This document shows, piece after piece, positions 46,409 through 55,927 of a DNA stretch of 64,000 nucleotides. The notes beneath the pieces are model-generated. The model saw only the letters and a program-made list of their open reading frames with translations, ran no database searches and was not told the origin of the DNA. Position 1 is the stretch's first letter; each line of letters begins with the position of its first letter. The DNA is taken from NCBI RefSeq assembly GCF_947487305.1, contig NZ_CANKWH010000003.1, positions 124,001 to 188,000 on the forward strand. Direction: 5' to 3'. Source of the stretch: an uncultured Paracoccus sp. (lineage in GTDB: Bacteria > Pseudomonadota > Alphaproteobacteria > Rhodobacterales > Rhodobacteraceae). The translations under genes and the position numbers were made by a program.

Positions 46409-47575
46409 GTGCCGCTGAGGCTTTCCGCCGATCGCCGCAGTGCTGTGGTCGCGGCGCTCGGCGTCACCCAGACCATCGGCTTTGCCTCGAGCTATTACAT
46501 CCCGGCAGTGCTGGCCGGGCCGATGGCCGCGGGGCTGAACCTGTCGCCGATCTGGGTCTATGGCGCCTTTTCCATGGCGCTGATCGTCTCGGCCTTTGTC
46601 GGGCCTTGGGCCGGGGCGCGGATCGATCGGCTAGGTGGTCGCGGCGTGCTGATGGGGTCGAACCTGATCTTTGCGGCGGGGCTGATGCTGTTGGCCCTCG
46701 CCCCTTCGGCGGCGGTTTTGTTCATCGGGTGGGCGCTGATCGGGCTGGGCATGGGGATCGGGCTTTACGATTCCGGCTTTGCCTTGCTGGCCGGCATCTA
46801 TGGGCGCGACGCGCGCGGCGCGATGACCGGCATCACCCTGATCGCCGGTTTCGCGAGCACCGTGGGCTGGCCGCTCTCGGGGCTGATCCTTGCCCATTGG
46901 GGCTGGCGCGAGGCCTGCGCCACATGGGCGCTGATCCACTTGCTGATTGCCCTGCCGCTGAACGCGCTGCTGCCGACGCCCTCGGCACGTCCTGATGCGC
47001 CCGTGGCCCAGGACGTTGAGGCGGAAGGTCCGACTCCGCCACGCGGAGAGCTGGCGTTGCTGGCCTTCGTCTTTGCCGCGACATGGTTCATCTCGACGGC
47101 GATGGCGGCGCATTTGCCGGGGCTGCTGCAGGCGGCGGGGGCGAGTGCCGCCACGGCCATTGCCGCCGGGGCGCTGATCGGACCGGCGCAGGTGGGCGCG
47201 CGGCTGTTCGAGTTCAGCCTGCTCGGCCGCTTTCACCCGCTGATCTCGGCGCGGCTGGCAGCAGCGGCGCATCCGCTGGCGGCGCTGCTGCTGATGGTGA
47301 TCGGCGGGCCAGCGGCCTCGGCCTTTGCACTGCTGCACGGCGCGGGCAACGGTATCCTGACCATTGCCAAGGGCACGCTGCCCCTGGCGCTTTATGGACC
47401 TGCCGGATACGGGCGGCGGCTCGGCTGGCTCAGCGCCCCGGCACGGATCACCCAGGCAGCGGCGCCGCTGGTCTTTGGCGCGGCGCTGACGGCCTGGGGG
47501 CTGAACGCGATCTGGCTGACGGCGGGGATCGGGGCGGCGGCGCTGGCGGCGCTGTGCCTTATCAGGCGGAGATAG
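46409..47575 (+). CDS. MFS transporter
   Basis: A carrier of about 388 residues with twelve helices. The GTG at 46409 has GGGG five bases upstream; the longer frame from 46313 adds a Cys/Arg-rich segment unlikely to be coding. Motif-A-like GPWAGARIDRLGGRGVLMG lies between helices 2 and 3. Layout resembles the small CynX/MFS members of Alphaproteobacteria. It follows the RND pump by 141 bases and converges on the TonB gene, with only one base between stops. Substrate unknown. Confidence 0.8.
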   Translation: MPLRLSADRRSAVVAALGVTQTIGFASSYYIPAVLAGPMAAGLNLSPIWVYGAFSMALIVSAFVGPWAGARIDRLGGRGVLMGSNLIFAAGLMLLALAPSAAVLFIGWALIGLGMGIGLYDSGFALLAGIYGRDARGAMTGITLIAGFASTVGWPLSGLILAHWGWREACATWALIHLLIALPLNALLPTPSARPDAPVAQDVEAEGPTPPRGELALLAFVFAATWFISTAMAAHLPGLLQAAGASAATAIAAGALIGPAQVGARLFEFSLLGRFHPLISARLAAAAHPLAALLLMVIGGPAASAFALLHGAGNGILTIAKGTLPLALYGPAGYGRRLGWLSAPARITQAAAPLVFGAALTAWGLNAIWLTAGIGAAALAALCLIRRR

Positions 47576-47576
47576 G

Positions 47577-48473
47577 TCAGCGCACGGTGATCGCGATGGG
47601 CACGGTCAGGTTCGCCGGCTGGCCGTTGGGTGGAGCGGGCAGGCGTGGCATCCGGCCCGCATGGCGAGCCAGCGCGTTGTCGACGCGGGCATTGCCGGTG
47701 CCGGCGGCCAGCCGGGCGCTGGCCCGACCGTTGGCCGCGACGCTGACCACCACCGTTGCCTGCAGCGTGCCGCGCGCGCCGCTGAGGTTGGCGCGATGCA
47801 TGTGCCGTGCGACCCGGGCCTGAACCTCACCTTGCCAGTTCGCAACCGCCTGCGGACTCGCGGCTGCGCGGGCCCGAGAGGAATCGTTGCCCTGTGCGGC
47901 GCTGCTGGCCTGTTGCTGTCGACGCTGCTGCGGCTGTGCCTCGGGGGCAGGCCGCTCTAACGCCTGCTGGCGCCGGGGTTTTTCGCGTTGGGGTTCCGCC
48001 CGGCGCTGGCGCTCGGGCTCTGGTTCGGGCGCGCGCTGCCGGACGACGGGGCGATCCGGGCGGCGCAAGGGGCGGTCCGAGGCCAGCAGAGCGGTATCCG
48101 AAGGTGGCTCGACCACCGGCGGCGGCATCTCGGCGAAGTCGGGCGCGGGCATGGGCAGTAGGTCCGGCAGCACCGGATCAACGGGTTCGACGACCTGTTC
48201 GGGTTCAGGTTCGGGCTGCGGGATCTCGGGCGGCGAGAAGCTCTGCAACTCGGGCAGGACCGGCTCGACAGGCTGCGGCGCAGGTGGGGCGGCAGGAGGA
48301 GGGGCGGGGGCCAGCTCGATATAGACCGCCTCGGGGGCATCGGGCAGCGCGGCGACGGGGCGATCAAGCGCCCAGTTGGCCGCAAGCAGATGCGCGCCGA
48401 TCACGGCGCTGCCTGCCGCCAGCCAGAGGCCGGTCCGCCCGGCGACCTCGCCCCTTGCCGCCGCGATGCTCAT
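47577..48473 (-). CDS. tonB: TonB-family energy transducer
   Basis: A 298-residue TonB-like protein. It has one N-terminal membrane helix (TGLWLAAGSAVIGAHLLAA), a long linker rich in Pro/Glu (residues about 50-120), then Arg/Gln/Glu (about 130-190), and a C-terminal domain (VVVSVAANGRASARL, ARHAGRMPRLPAP). Such proteins span the periplasm to power TonB-dependent receptors. It overlaps ExbD by four bases. No receptor gene is adjacent. Confidence 0.85.
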   Translation of the reverse strand: MSIAAARGEVAGRTGLWLAAGSAVIGAHLLAANWALDRPVAALPDAPEAVYIELAPAPPPAAPPAPQPVEPVLPELQSFSPPEIPQPEPEPEQVVEPVDPVLPDLLPMPAPDFAEMPPPVVEPPSDTALLASDRPLRRPDRPVVRQRAPEPEPERQRRAEPQREKPRRQQALERPAPEAQPQQRRQQQASSAAQGNDSSRARAAASPQAVANWQGEVQARVARHMHRANLSGARGTLQATVVVSVAANGRASARLAAGTGNARVDNALARHAGRMPRLPAPPNGQPANLTVPIAITVR

Positions 48474-48910
48474 GGTGCCGCAGCCGGCGCGGCGCTGGCC
48501 TGATCCAGCCCGACCAGCGCGATCTTCAGGTATCCGGCATCGCGCAGCTGGTTCATCACCCCCATCAGCTGGCCGTAAGGCACCGCCTGATCGGCGCGCA
48601 GGAAGAGCCGCGTTTCGGGATCGCCGCCAGTGGCCGCCGTCAGCGCCGCCGCCAGCGCGCCCGGCGCGATGACGTCATTGCCAAGGGACAGCGACAGGTC
48701 GGGGCCGACGGTCAGCCAGACCGGCGCCTCGGGCCGGCCCGAGGAGGGCGCGTTCGAGACCGGCAGATCGACATTCACATCCACCGTCGCCAGGGGTGCC
48801 GCGACCATGAAGATGATCAAGAGCACCAGCATCACGTCGATGAACGGCGTGACGTTGATCTCGTGCGCTTCGGTCAGGTCGTCGCCCTCGTCCAGCATCC
48901 CGCCTGCCAT
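48470..48910 (-). CDS. exbD: ExbD biopolymer transport protein
   Basis: A 146-residue ExbD with the classic EINVTPFIDVMLVLLIIFMV region, in which the Asp is the proton carrier. A periplasmic domain follows (TRLFLRADQAVPYGQLMGVM). It lies 2 bases downstream of ExbB and overlaps tonB, forming a normal exbB-exbD-tonB set. Unlike the second ExbD at the left end, it retains all key residues. Confidence 0.93.
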   Translation of the reverse strand: MAGGMLDEGDDLTEAHEINVTPFIDVMLVLLIIFMVAAPLATVDVNVDLPVSNAPSSGRPEAPVWLTVGPDLSLSLGNDVIAPGALAAALTAATGGDPETRLFLRADQAVPYGQLMGVMNQLRDAGYLKIALVGLDQASAAPAAAP

Positions 48911-48912
48911 GA

Positions 48913-49773
48913 TCAGACCCCCGCCGCGCGGCGGTCGATGTCGCGCCCGACCAGCCGCTCGATGCCGGCGCCGACCTCGGCCAGCCGCAGGCGGTAATTG
49001 GCGGTGACGCGCGCCAGCAGGTTATAGATCACCACCGCAGGGATGGCGGCGACAAGGCCAAGCGCGGTGGCCAGCAGCGCCTCGGCAATGCCGGGCGCGA
49101 CCACGGCAAGGTTCGTGGTCTGCGCCTGCGAGATGCCGATGAAGCTGTTCATGATGCCCCAGACGGTTCCGAAAAGCCCGACAAAGGGCGCGGTCGAGCC
49201 GATCGTGGCCAGAAGCCCGGTGCCACGCGCCGCCTCGCGCGTGGCCCGCGCCTGGATCTGCACCAGATGCGAGGCGATGCGGCCGCGCACATCCGCCTGC
49301 GCCGGGCCCGAGCGGTTCAGCTCGCGCGCCGTGGCGGCCAGCATCCTGAGGCCGGGGCCGCGCCCCTCGCCGCCGGCAAGGGCGTCGTCCAGATGCGGGG
49401 CGTCCTCGACCCGGCGCGCGGTGCGGGCGATGTTGCGAAAGGCCGCCAGCAGTTCCAGCGCCTTGGCGACGAGGATGGTCCAGGTGACGACCGAGGCGAA
49501 GACGAGGCCGATCATCACCGCCTTCACCACGATATCGGCCTGCCGGAACATGCCCATCGGCGAAAGGTCATGGGGCAGGGCGGCCATCACCGCATTCTGC
49601 GGTGCAGGTGCGGGCGCGGCTGTGTCCACGGGCGCCGGTGCCGTTTGCACCTCGGCTTGGGTCGCAACGGGCGCAGGCTCGGCGGGCGTTGTCTGGGCCG
49701 CAACCGGCGCGGCGAGGCCGATCAGCAGCGCGGTCAACAGGCAGATCGGACGAAGCCGGAGGGATCGGGTCAT
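48913..49773 (-). CDS. exbB: ExbB biopolymer transport protein with signal-like N terminus
   Basis: A 286-residue ExbB. The first 35 residues form a signal-peptide-like segment (ICLLTALLIGLAAPVAAQ), then an Ala/Pro/Thr-rich stretch to about 70 precedes the first core helix (VKAVMIGLVFASVVTWTIL). The channel helices are STAPFVGLFGTVWGIMNSFI and EALLATALGLVAAIPAVVIYN. Such extended ExbB proteins are common in TonB systems of Alphaproteobacteria. It is the first gene of its operon; an AT-rich promoter-like stretch lies at about 49825-49855. Confidence 0.92.
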   Translation of the reverse strand: MTRSLRLRPICLLTALLIGLAAPVAAQTTPAEPAPVATQAEVQTAPAPVDTAAPAPAPQNAVMAALPHDLSPMGMFRQADIVVKAVMIGLVFASVVTWTILVAKALELLAAFRNIARTARRVEDAPHLDDALAGGEGRGPGLRMLAATARELNRSGPAQADVRGRIASHLVQIQARATREAARGTGLLATIGSTAPFVGLFGTVWGIMNSFIGISQAQTTNLAVVAPGIAEALLATALGLVAAIPAVVIYNLLARVTANYRLRLAEVGAGIERLVGRDIDRRAAGV

Positions 49774-49890
49774 GAAGGGCCTACTTTCGTGCGGATATCA
49801 GGCAGCAAAGCGCGAATTGCCCCCGCTGATAATCCAAGTAAAATAGTAAGACAATGCCCGGAGGCGGTTTCGCCGCCCCCGAATGGACAA

Positions 49891-49920
49891 GGCGCCCGAC
49901 CGAAGAACCGGGCGGGCGCC
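49891..49920 (-). terminator. Terminator after ilvD
   Basis: On the minus strand an 8-base perfect stem (GGCGCCCG/CGGGCGCC, extended by partial pairs) closes on a short loop and is followed by TTGTCC. It begins about 30 bases after the ilvD stop. Confidence 0.6.
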
Positions 49921-49951
49921 GCTATTCTAGCGCGAGTCGCGCGGCTTGACG

Positions 49952-51790
49952 CTATTCCGGAATGACCCGGACCGCGCCTTTCGCGGCACTGGTGGTCAGC
50001 GCGGCATAGGCCTTGAGCGCAGTCGAGACCTTGCGGTTGCGCGGCTCGGCCGGTTTCCAGCCTTCGGCCTCGCGCGCCGCGCGGCGGGCAGCCAGCGTAG
50101 CCTCGTCCACCTCCAGCGAGATCACGCGGTTCGGGATGTCGATGCGGATCATGTCGCCCTGTTCCACCAGCCCGATGGTGCCACCCTCGGCCGCCTCGGG
50201 CGAGACATGGCCGATCGACAGACCCGAGGAGCCGCCCGAGAAGCGCCCGTCCGTGACCAGTGCGCAAGCCTTGCCCAGCCCTTTCGACTTCAGATAGCTG
50301 GTCGGATAGAGCATTTCCTGCATCCCCGGCCCGCCGCGCGGCCCCTCGTAGCGGATCAGCACCACCTCGCCCGGCTTCACCTTGCCGGTCAGGATCGCCG
50401 AAACCGAATCGTCCTGGCTTTCGAAGATATGGGCCGGGCCGGTGAAGGTCAGGATCGACTCGTCCACGCCTGCCGTCTTCACGATGCAGCCATCCTCGGC
50501 GAGGTTGCCATAGAGCACCGCGAGCCCGCCATCCTGCGAGAAGGCGTGTTCGGCGCTGCGGATCACGCCCGCCTTGCGGTCCAGATCGACGTCGTCGTAG
50601 CGGCGGTCCTGCGAGAAGGCGACCTGCGTCGGCACGCCGCCCGGCGCGGCGCGGTAGAAATCATGGACCGAGGCGGATTCGGTCTGCGCCACGTCCCATC
50701 GCTTCAGCGCCTCGGCTAGCGTGCCGGAATGGACGCTGCCGACGCTGGTATCCAACAGGCCCGCCCGGTCCAGCTCACCCAGAATCGCCATGATGCCGCC
50801 GGCGCGGTGGACATCCTCCATATGCACGTCGGATTTCGCCGGGGCGACCTTGCAGAGCACCGGCACCTTGCGCGACAGCCGGTCGATATCCGACATCGTA
50901 AAATCCATCTCGGCCTCATGCGCGGCGGCAAGAAGGTGCAGCACGGTATTGGTCGAGCCGCCCATGGCGATGTCCAAGGTCATCGCATTCTCGAAGGCGG
51001 CAAAGCTCGCGACATTGCGCGGCAGGACCGAGGCATCGTCATTGTCATAGTAGCGCCGGGCCAGATCGACGATCAGATGACCGGCCTCGACGAACAGCCG
51101 CTTGCGGTCGGCATGGGTGGCCAGGGTCGAGCCATTGCCGGGCAGCGACAGGCCAAGCGCCTCGGTCAGGCAGTTCATCGAATTGGCGGTGAACATGCCC
51201 GAGCAGGACCCGCAGGTCGGGCAGGCCGAGCGTTCGATCGCCTTCACATCCTCGTCCGACACAGAATCATCCGCCGCCGCGACCATCGCATCCACAAGGT
51301 CCAGCGCCTTGACCTTGCCGTCCTGCAACACGACCTTGCCGGCCTCCATCGGACCGCCCGAGACGAAGACGACCGGGATGTTCAGCCGCAGCGCGGCCAT
51401 CAGCATCCCCGGGGTGATCTTGTCGCAGTTCGAGATGCAGACCATCGCATCGGCGCAATGGGCGTTGACCATGTATTCGACGCTGTCGGCGATGATCTCG
51501 CGCGAGGGCAGCGAATACAGCATCCCGTCATGGCCCATGGCGATCCCGTCATCGACGGCGATGGTGTTGAATTCCTTGGCGATCCCGCCCGCCGCCTCGA
51601 CCTCTCTGGCGACCAGCTGGCCCAGGTCCTTCAGGTGGACATGGCCGGGAACGAACTGGGTGAAGCTGTTGACGATGGCGATGATCGGCTTGCCGAAATC
51701 GCTGTCCTTCACCCCGGTCGCCCGCCACAGGCCCCGCGCGCCCGCCATGTTGCGTCCGTGAGTGGTGGTGCGGGAACGATAGGCTGGCAT
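49952..51790 (-). CDS. ilvD: Dihydroxy-acid dehydratase
   Basis: A 612-residue iron-sulfur enzyme in valine, leucine and isoleucine synthesis. It turns dihydroxy-isovalerate and its homologue into 2-oxo acids. Cluster and active-site parts are present: [59 protein letters not shown] and the C-terminal [20 protein letters not shown]. Length is standard. Monocistronic with a downstream terminator. Confidence 0.97.
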   Translation of the reverse strand: MPAYRSRTTTHGRNMAGARGLWRATGVKDSDFGKPIIAIVNSFTQFVPGHVHLKDLGQLVAREVEAAGGIAKEFNTIAVDDGIAMGHDGMLYSLPSREIIADSVEYMVNAHCADAMVCISNCDKITPGMLMAALRLNIPVVFVSGGPMEAGKVVLQDGKVKALDLVDAMVAAADDSVSDEDVKAIERSACPTCGSCSGMFTANSMNCLTEALGLSLPGNGSTLATHADRKRLFVEAGHLIVDLARRYYDNDDASVLPRNVASFAAFENAMTLDIAMGGSTNTVLHLLAAAHEAEMDFTMSDIDRLSRKVPVLCKVAPAKSDVHMEDVHRAGGIMAILGELDRAGLLDTSVGSVHSGTLAEALKRWDVAQTESASVHDFYRAAPGGVPTQVAFSQDRRYDDVDLDRKAGVIRSAEHAFSQDGGLAVLYGNLAEDGCIVKTAGVDESILTFTGPAHIFESQDDSVSAILTGKVKPGEVVLIRYEGPRGGPGMQEMLYPTSYLKSKGLGKACALVTDGRFSGGSSGLSIGHVSPEAAEGGTIGLVEQGDMIRIDIPNRVISLEVDEATLAARRAAREAEGWKPAEPRNRKVSTALKAYAALTTSAAKGAVRVIPE

Positions 51791-51967
51791 GGGTATCTCC
51801 TTCAGATGCGCGGCTGTCCGGCGAAAGGGTGGTGCAGCAGGCGTTGCGAATAGGTGGCAGGACCGGAACGGTCCTACTGCCCCGGGACAGTCACAGGCAA
51901 GCCCTCAAGATCCTCGGGCAGGCTGATCGGACGGAGAAACCGGCGATGGCGAAGGCCAAACGAGAAA

Positions 51968-51997
51968 CCGGCCGCGCCCGGATGGGGACGCGGCCGG
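51968..51997 (-). terminator. Terminator after the AAHS-type transporter
   Basis: A 9-base perfect stem (CGCGGCCGG and its complement) with a 12-base loop, followed on the minus strand by TTTCTCG. It starts 20 bases after the transporter stop. Confidence 0.7.
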
Positions 51998-52016
51998 CTC
52001 TGGTCGTGTATCGGGA

Positions 52017-53369
52017 TCAGGCCTGGACGGGCTTGGCCGTGACAACCGGCGCTGCCGGGCGGGTCAGCCGCGACTTGGCGAACATGGCGAGCGCCGCGAG
52101 GATCGCCGGAACGGCAGCAGCAGCAAAGACCGTCGGCAGGTCCCAGCCAAGCGACAGCAGCACGCCGCCGACCATCGATCCAAGGACCGAGCCGGTGCGG
52201 CCCACCGCGTTGGCCCAGGACACCCCGGTTGCCCGGCTGGTGGTCGGGTAGAAGCCGGCGGCCAGCGCGTTAACGCCGACCTGTGCCCCGGCGACGCCGA
52301 AGCCCGCGCCGAAGATTGCCAGAACCAGCAGCCAGGGCTGGCTGACGGCATTGCCCAGCAGGATCACGAAGCCACCGGCGACCAGGTAGGCCAACGCCAG
52401 AACTTTATGCGGCTCGAACCGGTCCATCAGGCGACCAATCAGGATCGCGCCCACCGTGCCGCCGGCGGCCAGCGTGGCACCCATCAGCGAAGCCTTTTCC
52501 AGCGTGAAGCCAGCCGAGGTGATCAAGAGCGGCAGCCAACTGGAGAGCAGATAGAAGACCAGGAGGCTCATGAAGAAGGTGGCCCAGATCAAGAGCGTGC
52601 CGAGAGCGAGACCGTCCTTGAACAGCTGAGAGACGGGCGAGCCGGGCGCCTTGACCGGGCGGGTATAGGTGGCGTCGCTCAGGTCAGCCGAAGGGACCAT
52701 CTTCTGCAGCACTTCGGTGATGCGGGCAGGCTCGGCGCCACGGGTTGCGAGGAAGCGCGGCGATTCGGGCAGAAGGGCGATCAGGAACGGGCTGAGCGCC
52801 AGCGGCAGCACGCCGCCCATGATCAACAGCCCCTGCCAGCCGAAGGTCGAGACGATCGACGAGGCCGCCAGACCGGCCGAGGCCGAGCCGATGGTGAAGC
52901 CACAGAACATCAGCGTCACCAGCGAGGACCGGCGCTTGTCCGGGCAGACCTCGGCGGTCAGCGTGATCGAGGCCGGCATGGCGCCGCCAAGACCAAGGCC
53001 GGTGACGAAGCGCAGGATGGTCAGGTTCTGGATGTCGGGCGCAAAGGCCGAGGCCAGCGTGGCGAGGCCGAAGAAGATCGTGGTCAGCGTCAGCACCGGC
53101 TTGCGACCGAAGCGGTCGGCCAGCGGGCCGAAGACGAAGGCGCCGGCCATCAGGCCGAACAGCCCGGCAGCAAACAGCGGGGCCAGCTCGGCGGGCGTGG
53201 CGCCCCAGCTGGCCTTCAGCGAGGGGGCGATGAAGCCGATGGCGGCGGTATCGAAACCGTCAATGGCGACGACGAGGAAGCACAGGAAGATGACGCGCTT
53301 CTGGAAGGCGGACAGGCGTGTGGTGTTTGTGTTCACCACTTCCTGCACGTCGAGCGTGCGGTGTGACAT
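52017..53369 (-). CDS. Aromatic acid:proton symporter, AAHS-family MFS
   Basis: A 450-residue carrier with twelve helices. The family motif VVAIDGFDTAAIGFIAPSL (DGxD in helix 1) and FGPLADRFGRKPVL between helices 2 and 3 match BenK/PcaK-type transporters. EVCPDKRRSSLVTLMFCGFTIG in the middle loop supports this. It likely takes up benzoate or a similar aromatic acid, fitting benCD and catA nearby. It lies downstream of catA but behind catA's terminator, so it probably has its own promoter. Confidence 0.88.
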   Translation of the reverse strand: MSHRTLDVQEVVNTNTTRLSAFQKRVIFLCFLVVAIDGFDTAAIGFIAPSLKASWGATPAELAPLFAAGLFGLMAGAFVFGPLADRFGRKPVLTLTTIFFGLATLASAFAPDIQNLTILRFVTGLGLGGAMPASITLTAEVCPDKRRSSLVTLMFCGFTIGSASAGLAASSIVSTFGWQGLLIMGGVLPLALSPFLIALLPESPRFLATRGAEPARITEVLQKMVPSADLSDATYTRPVKAPGSPVSQLFKDGLALGTLLIWATFFMSLLVFYLLSSWLPLLITSAGFTLEKASLMGATLAAGGTVGAILIGRLMDRFEPHKVLALAYLVAGGFVILLGNAVSQPWLLVLAIFGAGFGVAGAQVGVNALAAGFYPTTSRATGVSWANAVGRTGSVLGSMVGGVLLSLGWDLPTVFAAAAVPAILAALAMFAKSRLTRPAAPVVTAKPVQA

Positions 53370-53496
53370 GGGGTCTCCTCCGGGGTTTGGGTATGCGCAT
53401 CCGGGGGCCGATGATCTCGGTCCCGCGATGGGCGCTGTGAGGGTGTGGGGTGAAGGGCAGGCGGGCCGCGGCGATGGGTCCCGGGCCTTGTGAAAA

Positions 53497-53516
53497 CCCC
53501 CGCTTCGGGGCGGGGG
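53497..53516 (-). terminator. Terminator of catA
   Basis: A GC stem (CCCCCG/CGGGGG) around a short loop is followed on the minus strand by TTTTC. It begins 26 bases after the catA stop. Confidence 0.75.
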
Positions 53517-53542
53517 CTTTCGGGTTTCAGACGATCAGGGGA

Positions 53543-54406
53543 TCAGGCGTCAACCAGGACCTTCTCGCGCTTCAGGGCAAAATCGAACTGGACATGCAGA
53601 TCCTGCGCCGCATCGGGCGTGGGCACGAACTCGGCGATCAGGTCATCTTTCACCGCGAAGACCGAGTCATTGTCGAGATACTCGCTGGAGCTGTCGAAGA
53701 TCTGGCTGATCAGCGAGCGGTAGCCGGGCTTCTGGATCATGAAGTGGATATGGCCGGGGCGATAGGGGTGGTGCCCCATGAAGCGCAGCAACTCGCCGGC
53801 GGTCTCGTCTTCCGGGATCGGATAGGGAACCGGGCGCAGGGCGACGAAGGAATAGCGGCCCTTGGCATCGGTCTTGAAGCGACCGCGCAGGTTGAAATCG
53901 GGCTGGTCGGGGTCGTGGTTCTCGTAGAGGCCGTTCGGCGCGTCCTCCCAGACATCGATCAGCACGCCTTCCAGCGGCTCGCCCAGATCGTCGGTGATGA
54001 CGCCCTCGACCAGCACCGATTCCTCGCCGTCGAAATGCTTCTGCACGGTCGAGGCGCCGGCGGGCAGGACCGTTGGGTTGTCGCGGTAGAAGGGGCCAAG
54101 CACGGTCGAGGTGCTTTCGCCGCCGGTGACCGGGTTGCTCAGCATGTCAACCAGAACCTCGACGCCGAGGATATCGCCCAGCAGGATGAATTCCTGCCGC
54201 TTTTCATCGGTGGTCTGGCCGGCACGGGCCAGGTAGTCGCAGGCGGCCAGGAATTCGTCGATCTGCAGGTTCACGTCTTTGCAGAAGCCGTGCAGATGGG
54301 TGATCAGCGAGGTCATGATCTTGCGCTGGCGGGTGGTGATTTCGCCGTTCTGGCCCAGTGAGCCGATGACGACGTCGGTGATGTTTTCAAGCGTTACGGT
54401 TCCCAA
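53543..54406 (-). CDS. catA: Intradiol ring-cleavage dioxygenase, probable catechol 1,2-dioxygenase
   Basis: A 287-residue non-heme iron enzyme that would open catechol to cis,cis-muconate. The N-terminal helical dimer region (LENITDVVIGSLGQNGEIT) precedes the catalytic beta-sandwich. Predicted iron ligands are Tyr161 (GLYENHD), Tyr195 (PVPYPIP), His219 and His221 (RPGHIHFMI), at the family's spacing. Benzoate genes nearby favour catechol, but hydroxyquinol 1,2-dioxygenase is an alternative. It is divergent from the SCP2/hydrolase/BKACE operon and has its own terminator. Confidence 0.88.
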   Translation of the reverse strand: MGTVTLENITDVVIGSLGQNGEITTRQRKIMTSLITHLHGFCKDVNLQIDEFLAACDYLARAGQTTDEKRQEFILLGDILGVEVLVDMLSNPVTGGESTSTVLGPFYRDNPTVLPAGASTVQKHFDGEESVLVEGVITDDLGEPLEGVLIDVWEDAPNGLYENHDPDQPDFNLRGRFKTDAKGRYSFVALRPVPYPIPEDETAGELLRFMGHHPYRPGHIHFMIQKPGYRSLISQIFDSSSEYLDNDSVFAVKDDLIAEFVPTPDAAQDLHVQFDFALKREKVLVDA

Positions 54407-54519
54407 GGTCTCTCTCCCAGATAAGGTGGATACGGGGTCTATTCGGATCGTCCCGGGCTATCCCGGTGGATGACCAGATGAATGTGACAAAGCCAGGGCC
54501 TCGACCCAATGCCCCGCTT

Positions 54520-54535
54520 GGTATCGGGCGATACC
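54520..54535. promoter_or_regulatory. Operator-like palindrome 1
   Basis: A perfect inverted repeat GGTATC-N4-GATACC in the gap between catA and the SCP2-like gene. An identical pair of half-sites recurs 54 bases further on. A dimeric regulator of the catechol region is the likely ligand. Confidence 0.65.
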
Positions 54536-54573
54536 GCGACCTCGGAACGCCGGGCCGGGGCGAGCTTTCCATG

Positions 54574-54589
54574 GGTATCACCGGATACC
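54574..54589. promoter_or_regulatory. Operator-like palindrome 2
   Basis: The second copy of GGTATC-N4-GATACC, with a different 4-base spacer. Its centre is 54 bases from the first, about five helical turns, so two bound dimers would face the same side of the DNA and could cooperate. Confidence 0.65.
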
Positions 54590-54665
54590 GACCCGGACAT
54601 TGCCCGGCGGGGGCACGAAACGTCACTCTGGGGACAGCACCTGCCATCACAATCCGGGGGATCCC

Positions 54666-55040
54666 ATGTTGCCATTTCTCACGCGGATGCAGTCGCAGCT
54701 TGACGACAGCCCGCATCTTCTGCGCCTCGGGCGCCTGATCAATGATACCGTCCTTATGAAGGTCGACGGTGACGAATATTACCTGACCTTCGACAAGGGC
54801 CATCTGTCCGAGATCCAGCCCGGACCCAGCCGCAAGACGCCGTGGCGCTTTGCCATCACCACCGACCGCGCCGCGCTGGAGGAATTCTGGCAAGCCCGGC
54901 CCAAGCCCGCCTTCCACGACATTTTCGGCCTCGTCACCATCGGCCGCGCCCGTATCGACGGCGACATCCTCGCGCTGGTGAAGAACCTGCGCTTCTTCAA
55001 GGAAGTCCTGGCCATCCCGCGCAAGGAGGTTTCCGCATGA
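54666..55040 (+). CDS. SCP2-like sterol-carrier domain protein
   Basis: A 124-residue protein whose pattern resembles the SCP-2 sterol-transfer fold: VLMKVDGDEYYLTFDKGHL, WRFAITTDRAALEEFW, then GRARIDGDILALVKNLRFF. GGGGGA lies close before ATG. Such small domains bind hydrophobic acyl or aromatic ligands. It is the first gene of a tight operon with a hydrolase (ATGA overlap) and a BKACE enzyme, so it may hold or present a lipid-like or CoA-linked intermediate. Confidence 0.68.
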   Translation: MLPFLTRMQSQLDDSPHLLRLGRLINDTVLMKVDGDEYYLTFDKGHLSEIQPGPSRKTPWRFAITTDRAALEEFWQARPKPAFHDIFGLVTIGRARIDGDILALVKNLRFFKEVLAIPRKEVSA

Positions 55041-55927
55041 GCACCCGCACATCCCCCGCCCGCCCCGAGCCGATCACCGGCCGCTATTACACCGTCGATG
55101 TCGAGGGCGCGCCCCGCCGCATCTATGTCGAGGAGGCAGGGCAGGGCCGCCCGGTCCTGTGCCTGCACACCGCCGGCGCCGATACCCGCCAGTGGCGGCA
55201 CCTGATGAACGATGCCGAGGTGACGCGCGACCATCGCCTGATCGCCTTCGACATGCCCTGGCATGGCAAGTCGCTGCCGCCCGAGGGTTTCGAGACCGAG
55301 GAATATCTGCTGACGACCGAAGCCTACATTGCCACCGTTCTGGCGGTGGTCGACGGGCTGGGGCTTGAGCGCCCGCTGCTGGCCGGCTGTTCCATGGGCG
55401 GGCGCATCGCGCTGCAACTGGCGGCACTGCATGGCGACAAGTTCTCGGGTTTCATCGCCATCGAGGCCTCGGACTTTCAGGGCGCCTGGTATGACATCGA
55501 CTGGTTCCACCGTCCCGATGCCCATGGTGGCGAGATGGGGGCGGCGCTGGTTTCGGCCAATATCTCGCCCTATGCGCCCGCCGAGGAGCGCTGGAATACG
55601 CTGTGGATGTTCATGCAGTCGGGGCCGGGCGTGTTCCGGGGCGATCTGAGTTTCTACACCCGCGACGAAAGCCTGGTCGGGCGGCTGCATCAGATCGATA
55701 CGATCCGCACGCCGGTTCATATCCTCGTCGGCGCCTATGACCTGACCTGCACGCCCGAGGACGCCAAGCGCACCGCCCGCGCCATTCCCGGCGCGACGGT
55801 CACGGTGATGGACGAACTGGGCCATTTCCCGATGAGCGAACATCCGGAGGGCTTCCGCCCCTTCTTCAGCGACGCGCTGCAAAAGATGCGCGTCCCCGCA
55901 ATCGAGCGCGCCGAGGAGCAAGCCTGA
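55037..55927 (+). CDS. Alpha/beta hydrolase (lactonase/esterase-like)
   Basis: A 296-residue hydrolase. Oxyanion region CLHTAGADTRQW, nucleophile elbow LLAGCSMGGRIAL (Ser at about 116), acid GAYDLTC and base ELGHFPMSEHP are in the usual order. It starts within the stop of the SCP2-like gene and its stop overlaps the BKACE start as TGATG. In a catechol-pathway setting it could act as an enol-lactonase like PcaD, or split a thioester or ester; sequence does not decide. Confidence 0.82.
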   Translation: MSTRTSPARPEPITGRYYTVDVEGAPRRIYVEEAGQGRPVLCLHTAGADTRQWRHLMNDAEVTRDHRLIAFDMPWHGKSLPPEGFETEEYLLTTEAYIATVLAVVDGLGLERPLLAGCSMGGRIALQLAALHGDKFSGFIAIEASDFQGAWYDIDWFHRPDAHGGEMGAALVSANISPYAPAEERWNTLWMFMQSGPGVFRGDLSFYTRDESLVGRLHQIDTIRTPVHILVGAYDLTCTPEDAKRTARAIPGATVTVMDELGHFPMSEHPEGFRPFFSDALQKMRVPAIERAEEQA

